Below, piece after piece: positions 1-6,437 of a stretch of 12,216 nucleotides of DNA. How positions within the stretch are numbered: position 1 is the first letter of the stretch; the number at the start of each line of letters is the position of its first letter. The notes under the pieces are model-generated. The model did no database searches, was not told where the DNA came from, and saw only the letters and a list, made by a program, of their open reading frames with translations. This stretch comes from Cyanobium sp. (lineage in GTDB: Bacteria > Cyanobacteriota > Cyanobacteriia > PCC-6307 > Cyanobiaceae). The stretch is from positions 1-12,216 of the forward strand of contig BJHC01000022.1 of NCBI GenBank assembly GCA_014191535.1, in the 5' to 3' direction. Both the position numbers and the translations under genes were made by a program.

Positions 1-25
1 CCGCACGGTGATGGGCCAGCGTTGA
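1..25 (+). CDS. C-terminal end of an upstream gene (partial)
   Basis: Reading from base 2, an open frame gives the residues RTVMGQR followed by a TGA at 23-25. The stop overlaps the TTG start of the next gene (TTGA), which suggests a translationally coupled pair. The fragment is too short to identify. PdeM-type phosphoesterases are commonly encoded next to a ligase-associated DEXH-box (Lhr-type) helicase, so that is the natural guess, but it is inference from family context and nothing in these residues proves it. Confidence 0.4.
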
Positions 26-666
26 CCAGCGGTCTGGGCGCGCTCGACTGGCACGGCCACGCCCTGCAATTGCTGCCGCAGCGGGCCCTGTGGGATCCGC
101 AGCAGCGCCTGTTGCTGGTGGCGGACGTGCACCTCGGCAAGGCCGAAAGCTTTCAGGCCAGCGGTGTGCCCCTCCCCAGTGACGGCGACCTCACCAACCT
201 CAACCGGCTGCTTGAGCTAGCCCAACACCACCACCCCACGGCCGTTGTGGTGCTGGGGGACCTGATCCATGGCCCCCTGGGGCTCACGTTGGCCCTGCGG
301 CACAAGCTGGCCGCCCTGCCGGAGCTGTTGGGCTGCCCGCTGCGGCTGGTGGGGGGAAACCACGAGCGCGGCAGCTGGATCGAGGGGCTGGCGGCGGAAC
401 CCGCCCAACGGGCCGGCCCGCTGTGGCTGAGCCATGAGCCCTGCACCGCCCCGGACCCCAGCCTGCTGACGGTCTGCGGGCATGTGCATCCGGTGGCCCT
501 GCTGGGCCAGGGGGCGGATCGCCTGCGACTGCCCTGCTTCGCCCTGGATCGACGGCAGCGGCAGCTGCTGTTACCCGCGTTCGGCGACCTCACCGGCGGC
601 CACCCCTGCCCCCCCGCCCTGGAGCGCTGGGGCATTGCCGATGGCCAGGTGTTGCCGCTGCCCTAA
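22..666 (+). CDS. pdeM: PdeM-type metallophosphoesterase (ligase-associated DNA damage response endonuclease family)
   Basis: Calcineurin-like phosphoesterase of 214 residues, the usual length for the PdeM family. The metal-binding motifs are in order: DVHLG at 35-39, GDLIHG at 79-84, GNHERG at 112-117, SHEP at 137-140 and GHVHP at 153-157, so a dimetal centre looks intact. The family is assigned as a DNA endonuclease or phosphoesterase linked to an ATP-dependent DNA ligase and an Lhr-type helicase; the substrate here is inferred. No signal peptide is visible, so it is cytoplasmic. The start is a TTG overlapping the stop of the preceding gene, which supports co-transcription. No other in-frame start would keep the N-terminal strand before DVHLG. 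It ends with TAA. Confidence 0.8.
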   Translation: MTSGLGALDWHGHALQLLPQRALWDPQQRLLLVADVHLGKAESFQASGVPLPSDGDLTNLNRLLELAQHHHPTAVVVLGDLIHGPLGLTLALRHKLAALPELLGCPLRLVGGNHERGSWIEGLAAEPAQRAGPLWLSHEPCTAPDPSLLTVCGHVHPVALLGQGADRLRLPCFALDRRQRQLLLPAFGDLTGGHPCPPALERWGIADGQVLPLP

Positions 667-692
667 GGGGCTGGGCTGCAGCGGATGGCCCG

Positions 693-698
693 TAGATT
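693..698 (+). promoter_or_regulatory. possible -10 box (TAGATT)
   Basis: TAGATT is one of the few AT-rich hexamers between pdeM and the next gene and matches TATAAT at four of six positions. It would place a transcription start near 705, just ahead of the apparent coding frame. No convincing -35 box is visible. The assignment rests on base composition and position only. Confidence 0.22.
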
Positions 699-815
699 TG
701 AGCCGTCTGGCTGCCGATCCTGGAGACCGCCCCGCCGCCATCGCCAGCCGGTCTGGCCGGTTCGCCGCGTCGCCAGCGCCCGCTGTGGAAGCGCAAGCGC
801 TGGCTCACCATCGGC

Positions 816-2141
816 GTGCCCCTGGGCGCCCTGGCCTTCCTGGTGGCGATCGCACCTCCCCTGCCGGAGCAGCGCGGCCGCAACGACAGCGCACTCGCCC
901 CCGATGGGTTGGCCTTCCGCTACCGACCGGATGCGGAGGTGTACGCCCTCGATCTCGACCCCCGCAAGGTGCGCATCGATCTGCTGGAGGGTTGGGACCG
1001 CGAACAGGAGGCCTATCGCGACACCGCCGCCCTGGCCTATGTGTCGGGCCCGATGTACGAGCGCCATGTCAATGCCAATGGCCGCGAGATCACCATCCCG
1101 CTCGGGGATCTGAAGCTGGGATCCCGCATCTGGCGTGGCCGCAACCGCACCGCTGCCCGCCAACGCGCCTTCATCGGCATCCGCCATGACGGCCGGGTGG
1201 ACTTCGGCTACGGCGAACTCACCCCCCAGCGCGCCGCCCTCTACGACACCTTCATCGGTGGGCTGCACAGCGTCTACAACGACTTGGAATCGCCGCCCGC
1301 GCAATACCGCGGCGCCTACAGCATCTCGATGGGGCAGCAGATCCGCTACTACCTGCCCCGCATTCGCATGGTGATGGGGCTCCGCGGTGACGGCCGCTTG
1401 GAGGTGCTGATGAGCCGCGACGGGCTCACCCTCGAGCAGACCAAGGCCCTGGCCCGCCAACGGGGCCTGCGCACCGCCTACCTGCCGGACCACGCCTCCA
1501 AGAGCCGCTTCATCATTCCCGGCGTGAAAGGCTTCAACCAGGACGACGCCAACTGGATCAGCGGTGGCGCCACCTCCTTCGTGCATGTGCCCTACATGCT
1601 GCGGCTGAGTGAGCGGGCGCAGCCGTTGCAGGGCGATCTGCTCAGCAGCCTGGCGCCCCGCACTGGAGCCCGGCGCTGCGGCAACCCGCTCGACTGCGGC
1701 AAGACCCTGGGCGGCCAGATCGTGGATCGCGCCCTGGCGGGCTTCAACCGGCTGATGGAACAGGGGGTGGAGCCCCTGGCCCGGCTGATCTGGGCGCCGC
1801 GCGGCCACGGGGATCCCAACCGCAGCCGCCAACGCTCACCGCTGCGGGAACCGCCGATCACCGCCGATCCGATGGCCCTGCGGGAGTTGCAGGAACAGGA
1901 GCTGAACACGCCCACCGACCCCCTGTCAGCCCCCCTGGCGCCGGACCTGCCCCCGCCGCTGCTGCTGCAGGACGGCCAGCAACTGCCCACCGACCCGGAC
2001 GCCACCCTGGCGGAGCCGGCACCCCTGCCGGCCATCCCCGGCTTCGAGGCCAGTGGCCCTGGCGAGCCAACCTCCCCTGGCCGCACCCCCGTGGGGGGGC
2101 CGCCACCACCGCCGCTGCTGCCGCCCCCCGGGCAGCCCTGA
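816..2141 (+). CDS. secreted or membrane-anchored protein with proline-rich C-terminus; possible phosphodiester glycosidase-like fold
   Basis: At least 441 residues from the first standard in-frame start (GTG at 816). That codon lies inside an apparent membrane segment. The frame is open back to 702 and encodes a basic stretch (RRQRPLWKRKRW) directly before the hydrophobic run, so the true start is probably upstream, yet no ATG, GTG or TTG exists there in frame. The globular part (about residues 30-300) has a strand-rich pattern: a DLDPRKVRID strand, an AFIGIRHDGRVDFGYGEL segment, and near 245-260 a GGATSF motif. This faintly resembles the NAGPA (phosphodiester glycosidase) fold, with GGATSF standing in for the family's DGGGS-type motif; that is inference. 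A Cys pair lies near 285-293. From about residue 335 the protein becomes proline-, leucine- and glycine-rich and low in complexity, ending in poly-Pro runs, as in wall- or envelope-facing tails. It ends 17 bases from a convergent gene. Confidence 0.6.
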   Translation: MPLGALAFLVAIAPPLPEQRGRNDSALAPDGLAFRYRPDAEVYALDLDPRKVRIDLLEGWDREQEAYRDTAALAYVSGPMYERHVNANGREITIPLGDLKLGSRIWRGRNRTAARQRAFIGIRHDGRVDFGYGELTPQRAALYDTFIGGLHSVYNDLESPPAQYRGAYSISMGQQIRYYLPRIRMVMGLRGDGRLEVLMSRDGLTLEQTKALARQRGLRTAYLPDHASKSRFIIPGVKGFNQDDANWISGGATSFVHVPYMLRLSERAQPLQGDLLSSLAPRTGARRCGNPLDCGKTLGGQIVDRALAGFNRLMEQGVEPLARLIWAPRGHGDPNRSRQRSPLREPPITADPMALRELQEQELNTPTDPLSAPLAPDLPPPLLLQDGQQLPTDPDATLAEPAPLPAIPGFEASGPGEPTSPGRTPVGGPPPPPLLPPPGQP

Positions 2142-2150
2142 TCAGAGGGC
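2135..2150. terminator. small inverted repeat between convergent genes
   Basis: GCCCT at 2135-2139 pairs with AGGGC at 2146-2150 around the loop GATCAG. It spans the stop codon of the proline-rich-protein gene and lies just beyond the stop of the convergent CBS gene. The stem is only 5 bp with no T-run on either side, so factor-independent termination is uncertain. Confidence 0.25.
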
Positions 2151-2158
2151 CGTGCGGA

Positions 2159-2626
2159 TCAACCCGCCGCCGCCAGGGCACGCACCACATCCCCGCGGGT
2201 GAGCACCCCCACAGGTCGGCGTTCGGCGTCGAGCACGAACAGCCGTTGGGTGCTGCGGTCGTGGAGCTGGCGCGCGGCCGCCGGCAGCGGCGTGTCGGCG
2301 CTGCAACTGTGGGGATGGTGGCTCATCACCTCGCCAACGCTGCTGCCCAGCACCTGATGCACCTGCTTATCCCACTGCAGCGGGTTGCGCAGGTAGATCA
2401 CCGAATCCAGCAGCAGCACGTAGGGCCCCGCATCAAACCCACCCTCACGCACCATCAGGTCCTGCTCGGTGAGTTCCCCCACCAGGGCGCCGGCCTGATC
2501 CAGCACCGCCAGGGCACCGATGTGGTGCTCACTGAGCTGTTGCACCGCCTCCTGCAGCGGGGTGCTGGCCAGCACGCTGCGCACGGGCGCGGTCATCACA
2601 TCGGAAACGCGGCGATCGACGACCAT
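2159..2626 (-). CDS. two-CBS-domain protein
   Basis: A 155-residue protein made of a tandem CBS (Bateman) module and nothing else. CBS1 covers about residues 7-60 (VSDVMTAPV ... VGELTEQDLMVR) and CBS2 about 97-152 (VGEVMSHHP ... VGVLTRGDVVRAL). Between them is a linker containing PYVLLLDSVIYL, typical of a family shared by cyanobacteria and other bacteria. CBS pairs usually bind adenosyl ligands (AMP, ATP, SAM) and act as energy sensors; partner and ligand cannot be read from the sequence. The protein should be soluble and cytoplasmic. I chose the ATG at 2626, ten residues before the first DVM motif. An alternative ATG at 2662 adds 12 unconserved-looking residues and would overlap the divergent pgsA start. 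Confidence 0.8.
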   Translation of the reverse strand: MVVDRRVSDVMTAPVRSVLASTPLQEAVQQLSEHHIGALAVLDQAGALVGELTEQDLMVREGGFDAGPYVLLLDSVIYLRNPLQWDKQVHQVLGSSVGEVMSHHPHSCSADTPLPAAARQLHDRSTQRLFVLDAERRPVGVLTRGDVVRALAAAG

Positions 2627-2660
2627 GGCAGGCTCGTGGCTGGCGCCATTGTGACCCGCC

Positions 2661-3179
2661 ATGTCTGCCCGCTGGAACCGTCGCCTGGCCGATGGCCTCA
2701 CCGTGGGCCGCGCGGTGATTGGCCTGCCGCTGATCCTGGCCCTGATCGCCAACCAGACGCTGCTGGCCTGGTGCCTCCTGCTGATCGGTGGCCTCAGCGA
2801 TGCCGCCGATGGCTGGCTGGCCCGCCGCGCCGGGGGTGGCTCCGTGTGGGGAGCGCGGCTCGATCCCCTCACCGACAAGATCCTGATCAGTGCCCCGCTG
2901 CTGTGGCTGGGGGCCACGGGCAGCCTTCCGCTCTGGGCCATTTGGCTGCTGCTGGCCCGTGAGCTGTTGATCTCCGGCTGGCGGGCTGGCCAGGGCAGCG
3001 GCGGCCCGGCCTCCTGGGGTGGCAAAGCCAAGACGATCCTGCAGTTCGTGGCGCTGCTGCTGCTGCTCTGGCCCTTTCCCCTGGGGGCCGGGCCCCTGCA
3101 GGGGTTGGGTTGGCTGCTGTTCTGGCCTTCGCTGCTGCTGGCCCTCAGCTCCGCCTGGGGCTACCTGCGCCAAGCCTGA
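2661..3179 (+). CDS. pgsA: CDP-alcohol phosphatidyltransferase, probably CDP-diacylglycerol-glycerol-3-phosphate 3-phosphatidyltransferase
   Basis: Integral membrane enzyme of 172 residues. The CDP-alcohol phosphotransferase signature D-x2-D-G-x2-A-R-x8-G-x3-D-x3-D is complete, with aspartates at 47, 50, 68 and 72 and DGWLAR at 50-55. Hydrophobic helices lie at about 13-30, 33-46, 75-100, 125-140 and 145-165. In the PgsA family the reaction joins CDP-diacylglycerol and glycerol-3-phosphate to give phosphatidylglycerolphosphate, the route to phosphatidylglycerol, an essential thylakoid lipid in cyanobacteria. The N-terminal LTVGRAVIGLPL matches the usual LT-R-P segment ahead of helix 1. The superfamily also includes cardiolipin and phosphatidylinositol synthases, so the substrate is less certain than the family. 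The gene is divergent from the CBS gene with 34 bases between starts. Confidence 0.82.
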   Translation: MSARWNRRLADGLTVGRAVIGLPLILALIANQTLLAWCLLLIGGLSDAADGWLARRAGGGSVWGARLDPLTDKILISAPLLWLGATGSLPLWAIWLLLARELLISGWRAGQGSGGPASWGGKAKTILQFVALLLLLWPFPLGAGPLQGLGWLLFWPSLLLALSSAWGYLRQA

Positions 3180-3193
3180 AGCCGGCCGCCCCC

Positions 3194-4108
3194 TCAGAGC
3201 AGGGCCGCATCGCCGCTGAAGTCGGGGGTCGTGGGCATGCGTAGGGCGTAGTCGTTGGTGTAGCTGTCCTCCAGAGCCGCCTCGACGCTGTAGTGGGGGG
3301 TCCAGGCCAGCTCCCGCTGCACCCGCTGCACATCGGTGAGGAAGTGGGCGAGGCGCAGCGGGAAGGCCTTGCGTGCCTTCTTGTCGAGCCCGGCCGGGTC
3401 AAAGCTGCGGATCTCCACGGAGGCCGGGTCCTTGCCGCAGGCCCGGGCCGCCGCCGCCACCAACCCCCGGAAGGTGATGCCCTGCACGCTGCTGCAGTTG
3501 TAGATCCGATTGGCGGCCGCATCGACGCCAATGCTCAGGGCCATGGCGGTGGCCAGATCGTTCACGTGGCCCAGCTGGGTGATGGTGCTGCCGTCACCGG
3601 GCAGCGGCACCGGCTGGCCGTGCACGATTCGATCAAAGAACCAGCTCTCCACCGGGTTGTAGTTGCCGGCGCCCACGATGTACGTGGGCCGAAAGCTGGT
3701 GAAGGGAATCTTCTGCGCCTGGAGCCAGGCCTCGGTGTCGAGCTTGCCGGCATGGCGGCTCTCCGGATCGGTGGGGGAGGTTTCGCTCAGGGGCCAGAGC
3801 TCGCTGTCGGCATAGACCCCAGCGGAGCTCACGTACACAAACCGGTGGCTGGGGGCACCGGTGAGCTCCAGCACCGCACGGCTGTCGGCGAGGGTGCGGC
3901 CGGAGCTGTCCACAATCACGTCGAAGCTGCGGCCCTGCAGGGCCGCCAGCCCCTCAGGGGTGGAACGGTCGCCGCCCAGGTGCTCCACCCCGGCGGGCAC
4001 GGGATTCTTGCCGCGGGTGAACAGGGTGAGGGCATGGCCCTCCGACAGCAGCTGCGCCACCAGCGGCTTGCCCACGAAGCGGGTTCCCCCCATCACCAGG
4101 ATCTTCAC
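3194..4108 (-). CDS. atypical NAD-dependent epimerase/dehydratase of the CSP41 type
   Basis: A 304-residue extended SDR-fold protein. The Rossmann motif GGTRFVG sits at residues 6-12 after KILVM, and YVSSAGVY is near 100. The later segments RPTYIVGAGNYNP and GHVNDLA are characteristic of the CSP41 (chloroplast stem-loop binding protein) family. The usual SDR catalytic YxxxK is replaced: the lysine in RHAGK is present but the tyrosine position is arginine, as is typical of CSP41 proteins, so classical dehydrogenase chemistry is unlikely. Plant CSP41a/b bind and cleave chloroplast RNA and support plastid transcript and ribosome metabolism; the bacterial role is inferred. I chose the GTG at 4108 because family members begin directly with MKILVMGGTRFVG. 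An ATG at 4135 adds nine residues. It is convergent with pgsA (14 bases apart) and divergent from coq4. Confidence 0.82.
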   Translation of the reverse strand: MKILVMGGTRFVGKPLVAQLLSEGHALTLFTRGKNPVPAGVEHLGGDRSTPEGLAALQGRSFDVIVDSSGRTLADSRAVLELTGAPSHRFVYVSSAGVYADSELWPLSETSPTDPESRHAGKLDTEAWLQAQKIPFTSFRPTYIVGAGNYNPVESWFFDRIVHGQPVPLPGDGSTITQLGHVNDLATAMALSIGVDAAANRIYNCSSVQGITFRGLVAAAARACGKDPASVEIRSFDPAGLDKKARKAFPLRLAHFLTDVQRVQRELAWTPHYSVEAALEDSYTNDYALRMPTTPDFSGDAALL

Positions 4109-4203
4109 GCCGGCGCCATGCGAACAGGCGGCCATTCAAACCGCGCCGGGGCTCGGCCTGGTGCTGCCGCCGAGGCGACACTGGTGGCAGCCACACACGT
4201 TGC

Positions 4204-4893
4204 ATGGGTCGCTTCGCAGAACTGGTGCGGTCGCTGAACAACCTCAAGCTGCTGGCGGCCATCGGCCGCAGCGGCGGCGACCTGCGCACCGTGGCCGATC
4301 TGGTGGACAGCTTCCTGGACACCCCCCAGATGGCGGATTGCGTGCGGCGCTTCCGGGCCCTGCCGGGCGGCGCCGAGCTGATGGATCAGCGCTACCCACC
4401 CCTGCAACCGGACATCGCAACGCTGAGCCAATTGCCCCAGGGCAGCCTGGGGCAGCGCTATGCGCAGCTGATCACCAGCCTGGGCTACGACCCGGAGTTC
4501 TTCCGGCCCCGGCCGATCGACACCGAGGCCCAGTGGCTCACCCAGCGCATCGCCACCACCCATGACATCCATCACGTGGTGAGTGGGTTTGGCACAACCC
4601 CCCAGGGGGAAAGCGGCGTGTTGGCGATCACCGCGGCCCAGATCGGCTTCCCGGCCTACGTGCTGCTCACCAGTGCCAGCCAGCTGGCCAGTTTTCGCTT
4701 CCAGGTGGAGCGGTTCGAGGGCATCAGCCGCGCCGTCGCCCACGGCCAGGGGATCGCCCGCCAAGCCCAATGCCTGGCGCTGGCTCGTTGGGAAGAGGGT
4801 TGGGAGCGGCCCGTGGAGCACTGGCGCCAGGAGTTGGGCATCAGCGATCCCGCCGAGCACGAGCCCTACGGACTGGCGGCGCAACTGCCATGA
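4204..4893 (+). CDS. Coq4 family protein
   Basis: A 229-residue protein with the Coq4 signature HDxxHx11E: His120, Asp121, His124 and Glu136, a metal-binding site. The surrounding THDIHHVVSG and the downstream GVLAITAAQIGFPAY helix also fit the family. Length matches the Coq4 core. In ubiquinone-making organisms Coq4 acts in the CoQ biosynthetic complex and has been implicated in oxidative decarboxylation of the quinone ring; structures show binding of isoprenoid lipids. Cyanobacteria make plastoquinone and phylloquinone instead, so the role here is open: prenyl-lipid or quinone binding is a reasonable inference. No signal peptide is seen; amphipathic helices could allow peripheral membrane contact. 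Its TGA overlaps the ATG of the next reading frame (ATGA), so translation is probably coupled. Confidence 0.83.
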   Translation: MGRFAELVRSLNNLKLLAAIGRSGGDLRTVADLVDSFLDTPQMADCVRRFRALPGGAELMDQRYPPLQPDIATLSQLPQGSLGQRYAQLITSLGYDPEFFRPRPIDTEAQWLTQRIATTHDIHHVVSGFGTTPQGESGVLAITAAQIGFPAYVLLTSASQLASFRFQVERFEGISRAVAHGQGIARQAQCLALARWEEGWERPVEHWRQELGISDPAEHEPYGLAAQLP

Positions 4894-5117
4894 ACCCGAA
4901 GCTGCCGCTGCGTTGGACGGCTCAGGCCAGCAACCGGGAGCGCAGCGGCGGGTACCGGCACTTCCAACTGCTGGGGGAACAGGGCAAAGGGGCCGAACGG
5001 GCCGCACGCCTGGAGGCGGTGCTGGACCGCACGGTGCGGCTGCTGGTGCCCCTGCGGGAGCTGCGTGACCGCAGCCTCTGGCAGCCTGGCTGGCAGTCGT
5101 TGAGCCCCACGGCCGCC
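4890..5117 (+). CDS. Trp-rich TIGR02450-like domain, open in frame into hisA (no stop of its own)
   Basis: The ATG at 4890 overlaps the coq4 stop. The 76 codons up to the hisA ATG encode a small domain with the pattern LRWTAQ ... YRHFQLLGE ... LEAVLDRTVRLLVPLRELRDRSLW-x2-GW. This fits the short Trp-rich proteins of the TIGR02450 family, which are normally free-standing, about 70-80 residues long, and of unknown function. The frame continues through SLSPTAA straight into the HisA start methionine, so either the two are made as one 333-residue protein or hisA initiates internally. No Shine-Dalgarno sequence is visible before the hisA ATG. The family assignment is by recognised pattern only. Confidence 0.6.
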
Positions 5118-5891
5118 ATGCAGATCATTCCCGCCATCGACCTGCTGGATGGCCACTGCGTGCGGCTCCACCAGGGCGATTACGACCAGGTGACCCGGTT
5201 CAGCGACGATCCGGTGGCCCAGGCCCTGGCCTGGCAACAGCAGGGGGCCCAACGGTTGCACCTGGTGGACCTCGACGGCGCGCGCTCCGGCCAACCGGTC
5301 AACGACCGGGCCGTCAAGGCGATCACCGCCGCCCTGTCGATCCCCGTGCAGCTGGGGGGTGGGGTGCGCAGCGCCGAGCGGGCCGAGGAACTGCTGGCCT
5401 GTGGTTTGGATCGGGTGATCCTGGGCACCGTGGCGATCGAGCAGCCCCAGCTGGTGCGCGAGCTGGCGGGTCGTCATCCCGGCCAGGTGGTGGTGGGCAT
5501 TGACGCCAAGGACGGCCTGGTGGCAACCCGCGGCTGGCTGGAGACCAGCGCGGTGCGGGCAACGGACCTGGCCCAACAGTTCGAGGGCAGCGGCGTGGCG
5601 GCGATCGTGAGCACCGACATCGCCACCGATGGCACCTTGGCGGGCCCCAACCTCGCGGCCCTGCGGGCCATGGCCGAGGCCAGCAGCATCCCCGTGATCG
5701 CCTCCGGCGGCGTGGGCACCCTCGAGGACATCCTCGCGTTGTTGAGCATCGCGCCCCTGGGGGTGGAGGGCGTGATCGTGGGTCGGGCCCTCTACGACGG
5801 CACCGTCGACCTGGCGGAGGCGATCGCGGCCGTGGGACCTGAGCGGTTGCAAGACGCACTCACTTCGCCTAAGGGCCCTATAACGGTGTAA
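5118..5891 (+). CDS. hisA: phosphoribosylformimino-5-aminoimidazole carboxamide ribotide isomerase (HisA)
   Basis: A (beta/alpha)8-barrel isomerase catalysing the Amadori rearrangement of ProFAR to PRFAR, the fourth step of histidine biosynthesis, in the cytoplasm. From the ATG at 5118 the protein has 257 residues, the normal size. It opens with MQIIPAIDLLDG, with the catalytic Asp at 8; GGGVRS lies near 80-85, GIDAKDG at 127-133 carries the second catalytic Asp (129), and STDIATDGT is at 165-173. ASGGVG (195-200) and IVGRALYDG (220-228) form the phosphate-binding loops. Both half-barrel phosphate sites are intact, so the enzyme should be active. It shares its frame with the upstream Trp-rich domain, and the two may be translated together. 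The Fur-family gene starts 15 bases after its TAA. No other his gene is in the window, as is usual for cyanobacteria with scattered his genes. Confidence 0.95.
   Translation: MQIIPAIDLLDGHCVRLHQGDYDQVTRFSDDPVAQALAWQQQGAQRLHLVDLDGARSGQPVNDRAVKAITAALSIPVQLGGGVRSAERAEELLACGLDRVILGTVAIEQPQLVRELAGRHPGQVVVGIDAKDGLVATRGWLETSAVRATDLAQQFEGSGVAAIVSTDIATDGTLAGPNLAALRAMAEASSIPVIASGGVGTLEDILALLSIAPLGVEGVIVGRALYDGTVDLAEAIAAVGPERLQDALTSPKGPITV
5879..5884 (+). promoter_or_regulatory. possible -10 box (TATAAC) at the end of hisA
   Basis: TATAAC matches TATAAT at five of six positions and stands out in very GC-rich sequence. It lies inside the last hisA codons, 22 bases before the GTG of the Fur-family gene, so it could give that regulator its own promoter. 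No convincing -35 box at 16-18 bases upstream is visible. Confidence 0.3.
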
Positions 5892-5906
5892 GAAACCTCG
5901 CCAGCC

Positions 5907-6368
5907 GTGGCGATCAGCAAAGCCAGCACCACCGCTTCCCCAAAGGCCTCGGCCCCAGGCCCGGGATCGGGGGTGGAGAGCGCCTACGGCCGCTGCCGGG
6001 ACCTGGGCATGCGCCTGTCGCGGCAGCGCCGCATGGTGCTGGACCTGCTCTGGCAGGAGCGCGATCACCTCAGCGCCCGCGACATTTTTGAGCGGCTCAA
6101 TGCCCGCGGCCGCAACATCGGCCACACCTCGGTGTACCAAAACCTGGAAGCGCTGCAGAGCGCCGGGGTGATCGAGTGCCTCGACCGGGCCAGTGGTCGG
6201 CTCTACGGCTACCGGAGCGATCCCCACAGCCATCTCACCTGCCTGCGCACCGGCGCCATTCAGGATCTCGATGTCGAACTGCCGCCGGAGTTGCTGCAGC
6301 AGATCGAGCAGCACACCGGCTTTGCGATTGAGTCGTACACCCTGCATCTCTGCGGCCGGCCCCGCTGA
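5907..6368 (+). CDS. Fur-family transcriptional regulator with degenerate zinc-cysteine sites
   Basis: A 153-residue protein. A flexible Ser/Pro/Ala-rich N-terminus (1-23) precedes the winged-helix DNA-binding domain (about 25-100, with LSRQRRMVLDLLW, HLSARDIF and the recognition helix HTSVYQNLEAL). The C-terminal dimerisation domain follows. Fur-family proteins bind DNA as metal-loaded dimers and control iron, zinc, manganese or peroxide responses. Metal ligands partly remain: His54 (in DHLSARD), His107 and His109 (PHSH). The usual structural zinc CxxC pairs are lost: the first reads C112-L-R-T115, and the second is absent, with the chain ending LHLCGRPR. The Fur H125-equivalent position is Tyr. 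It cannot be assigned to Fur, Zur or PerR from sequence alone. Start is GTG at 5907; the next internal Met would cut the DNA-binding domain. Likely co-transcribed with hisA, perhaps with its own promoter. Confidence 0.82.
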   Translation: MAISKASTTASPKASAPGPGSGVESAYGRCRDLGMRLSRQRRMVLDLLWQERDHLSARDIFERLNARGRNIGHTSVYQNLEALQSAGVIECLDRASGRLYGYRSDPHSHLTCLRTGAIQDLDVELPPELLQQIEQHTGFAIESYTLHLCGRPR

Positions 6369-6437
6369 GGGCGCTGGGGTGGAGAACCGGGTCGAACCCC
6401 GTTACCTTGAGGCCAACGTGGCTTCAGCGTCGGGAGA

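Noticed and set aside
846..853. HIP1 octamer GCGATCGC, with a second copy at 5820-5827
   Set aside because: Two copies in 12 kb of GC-rich DNA are close to chance, so the cyanobacterial HIP1 enrichment is not shown. Its lack fits the picocyanobacterial group.
2159..3031. N-terminal extension of the CBS protein to about 290 residues
   Set aside because: The extra 135 residues are Arg/Ser/Pro-rich and lie antisense to the pgsA coding region; the two-CBS protein is complete from the ATG at 2626.
3050..3170. CTG-rich runs in pgsA that look like a microsatellite
   Set aside because: They encode leucine-rich transmembrane helices with the leucine codon favoured in this genome.
4866..6347. Very long antisense open frame of almost 500 codons opposite the Trp-rich domain, hisA and the Fur gene
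   Set aside because: High G+C makes long spurious frames common. The translation is rich in His, Gln, Gly and Ala with no recognisable motif, while the plus strand carries clear conserved genes.
6385..6405. CGGGTCGAACCCCG in the gap before the DUF3685 gene, resembling a tRNA T-arm
   Set aside because: No matching acceptor, D or anticodon arms surround it, and the stem is only four base pairs with no T-run, so it is neither a tRNA nor a convincing terminator.
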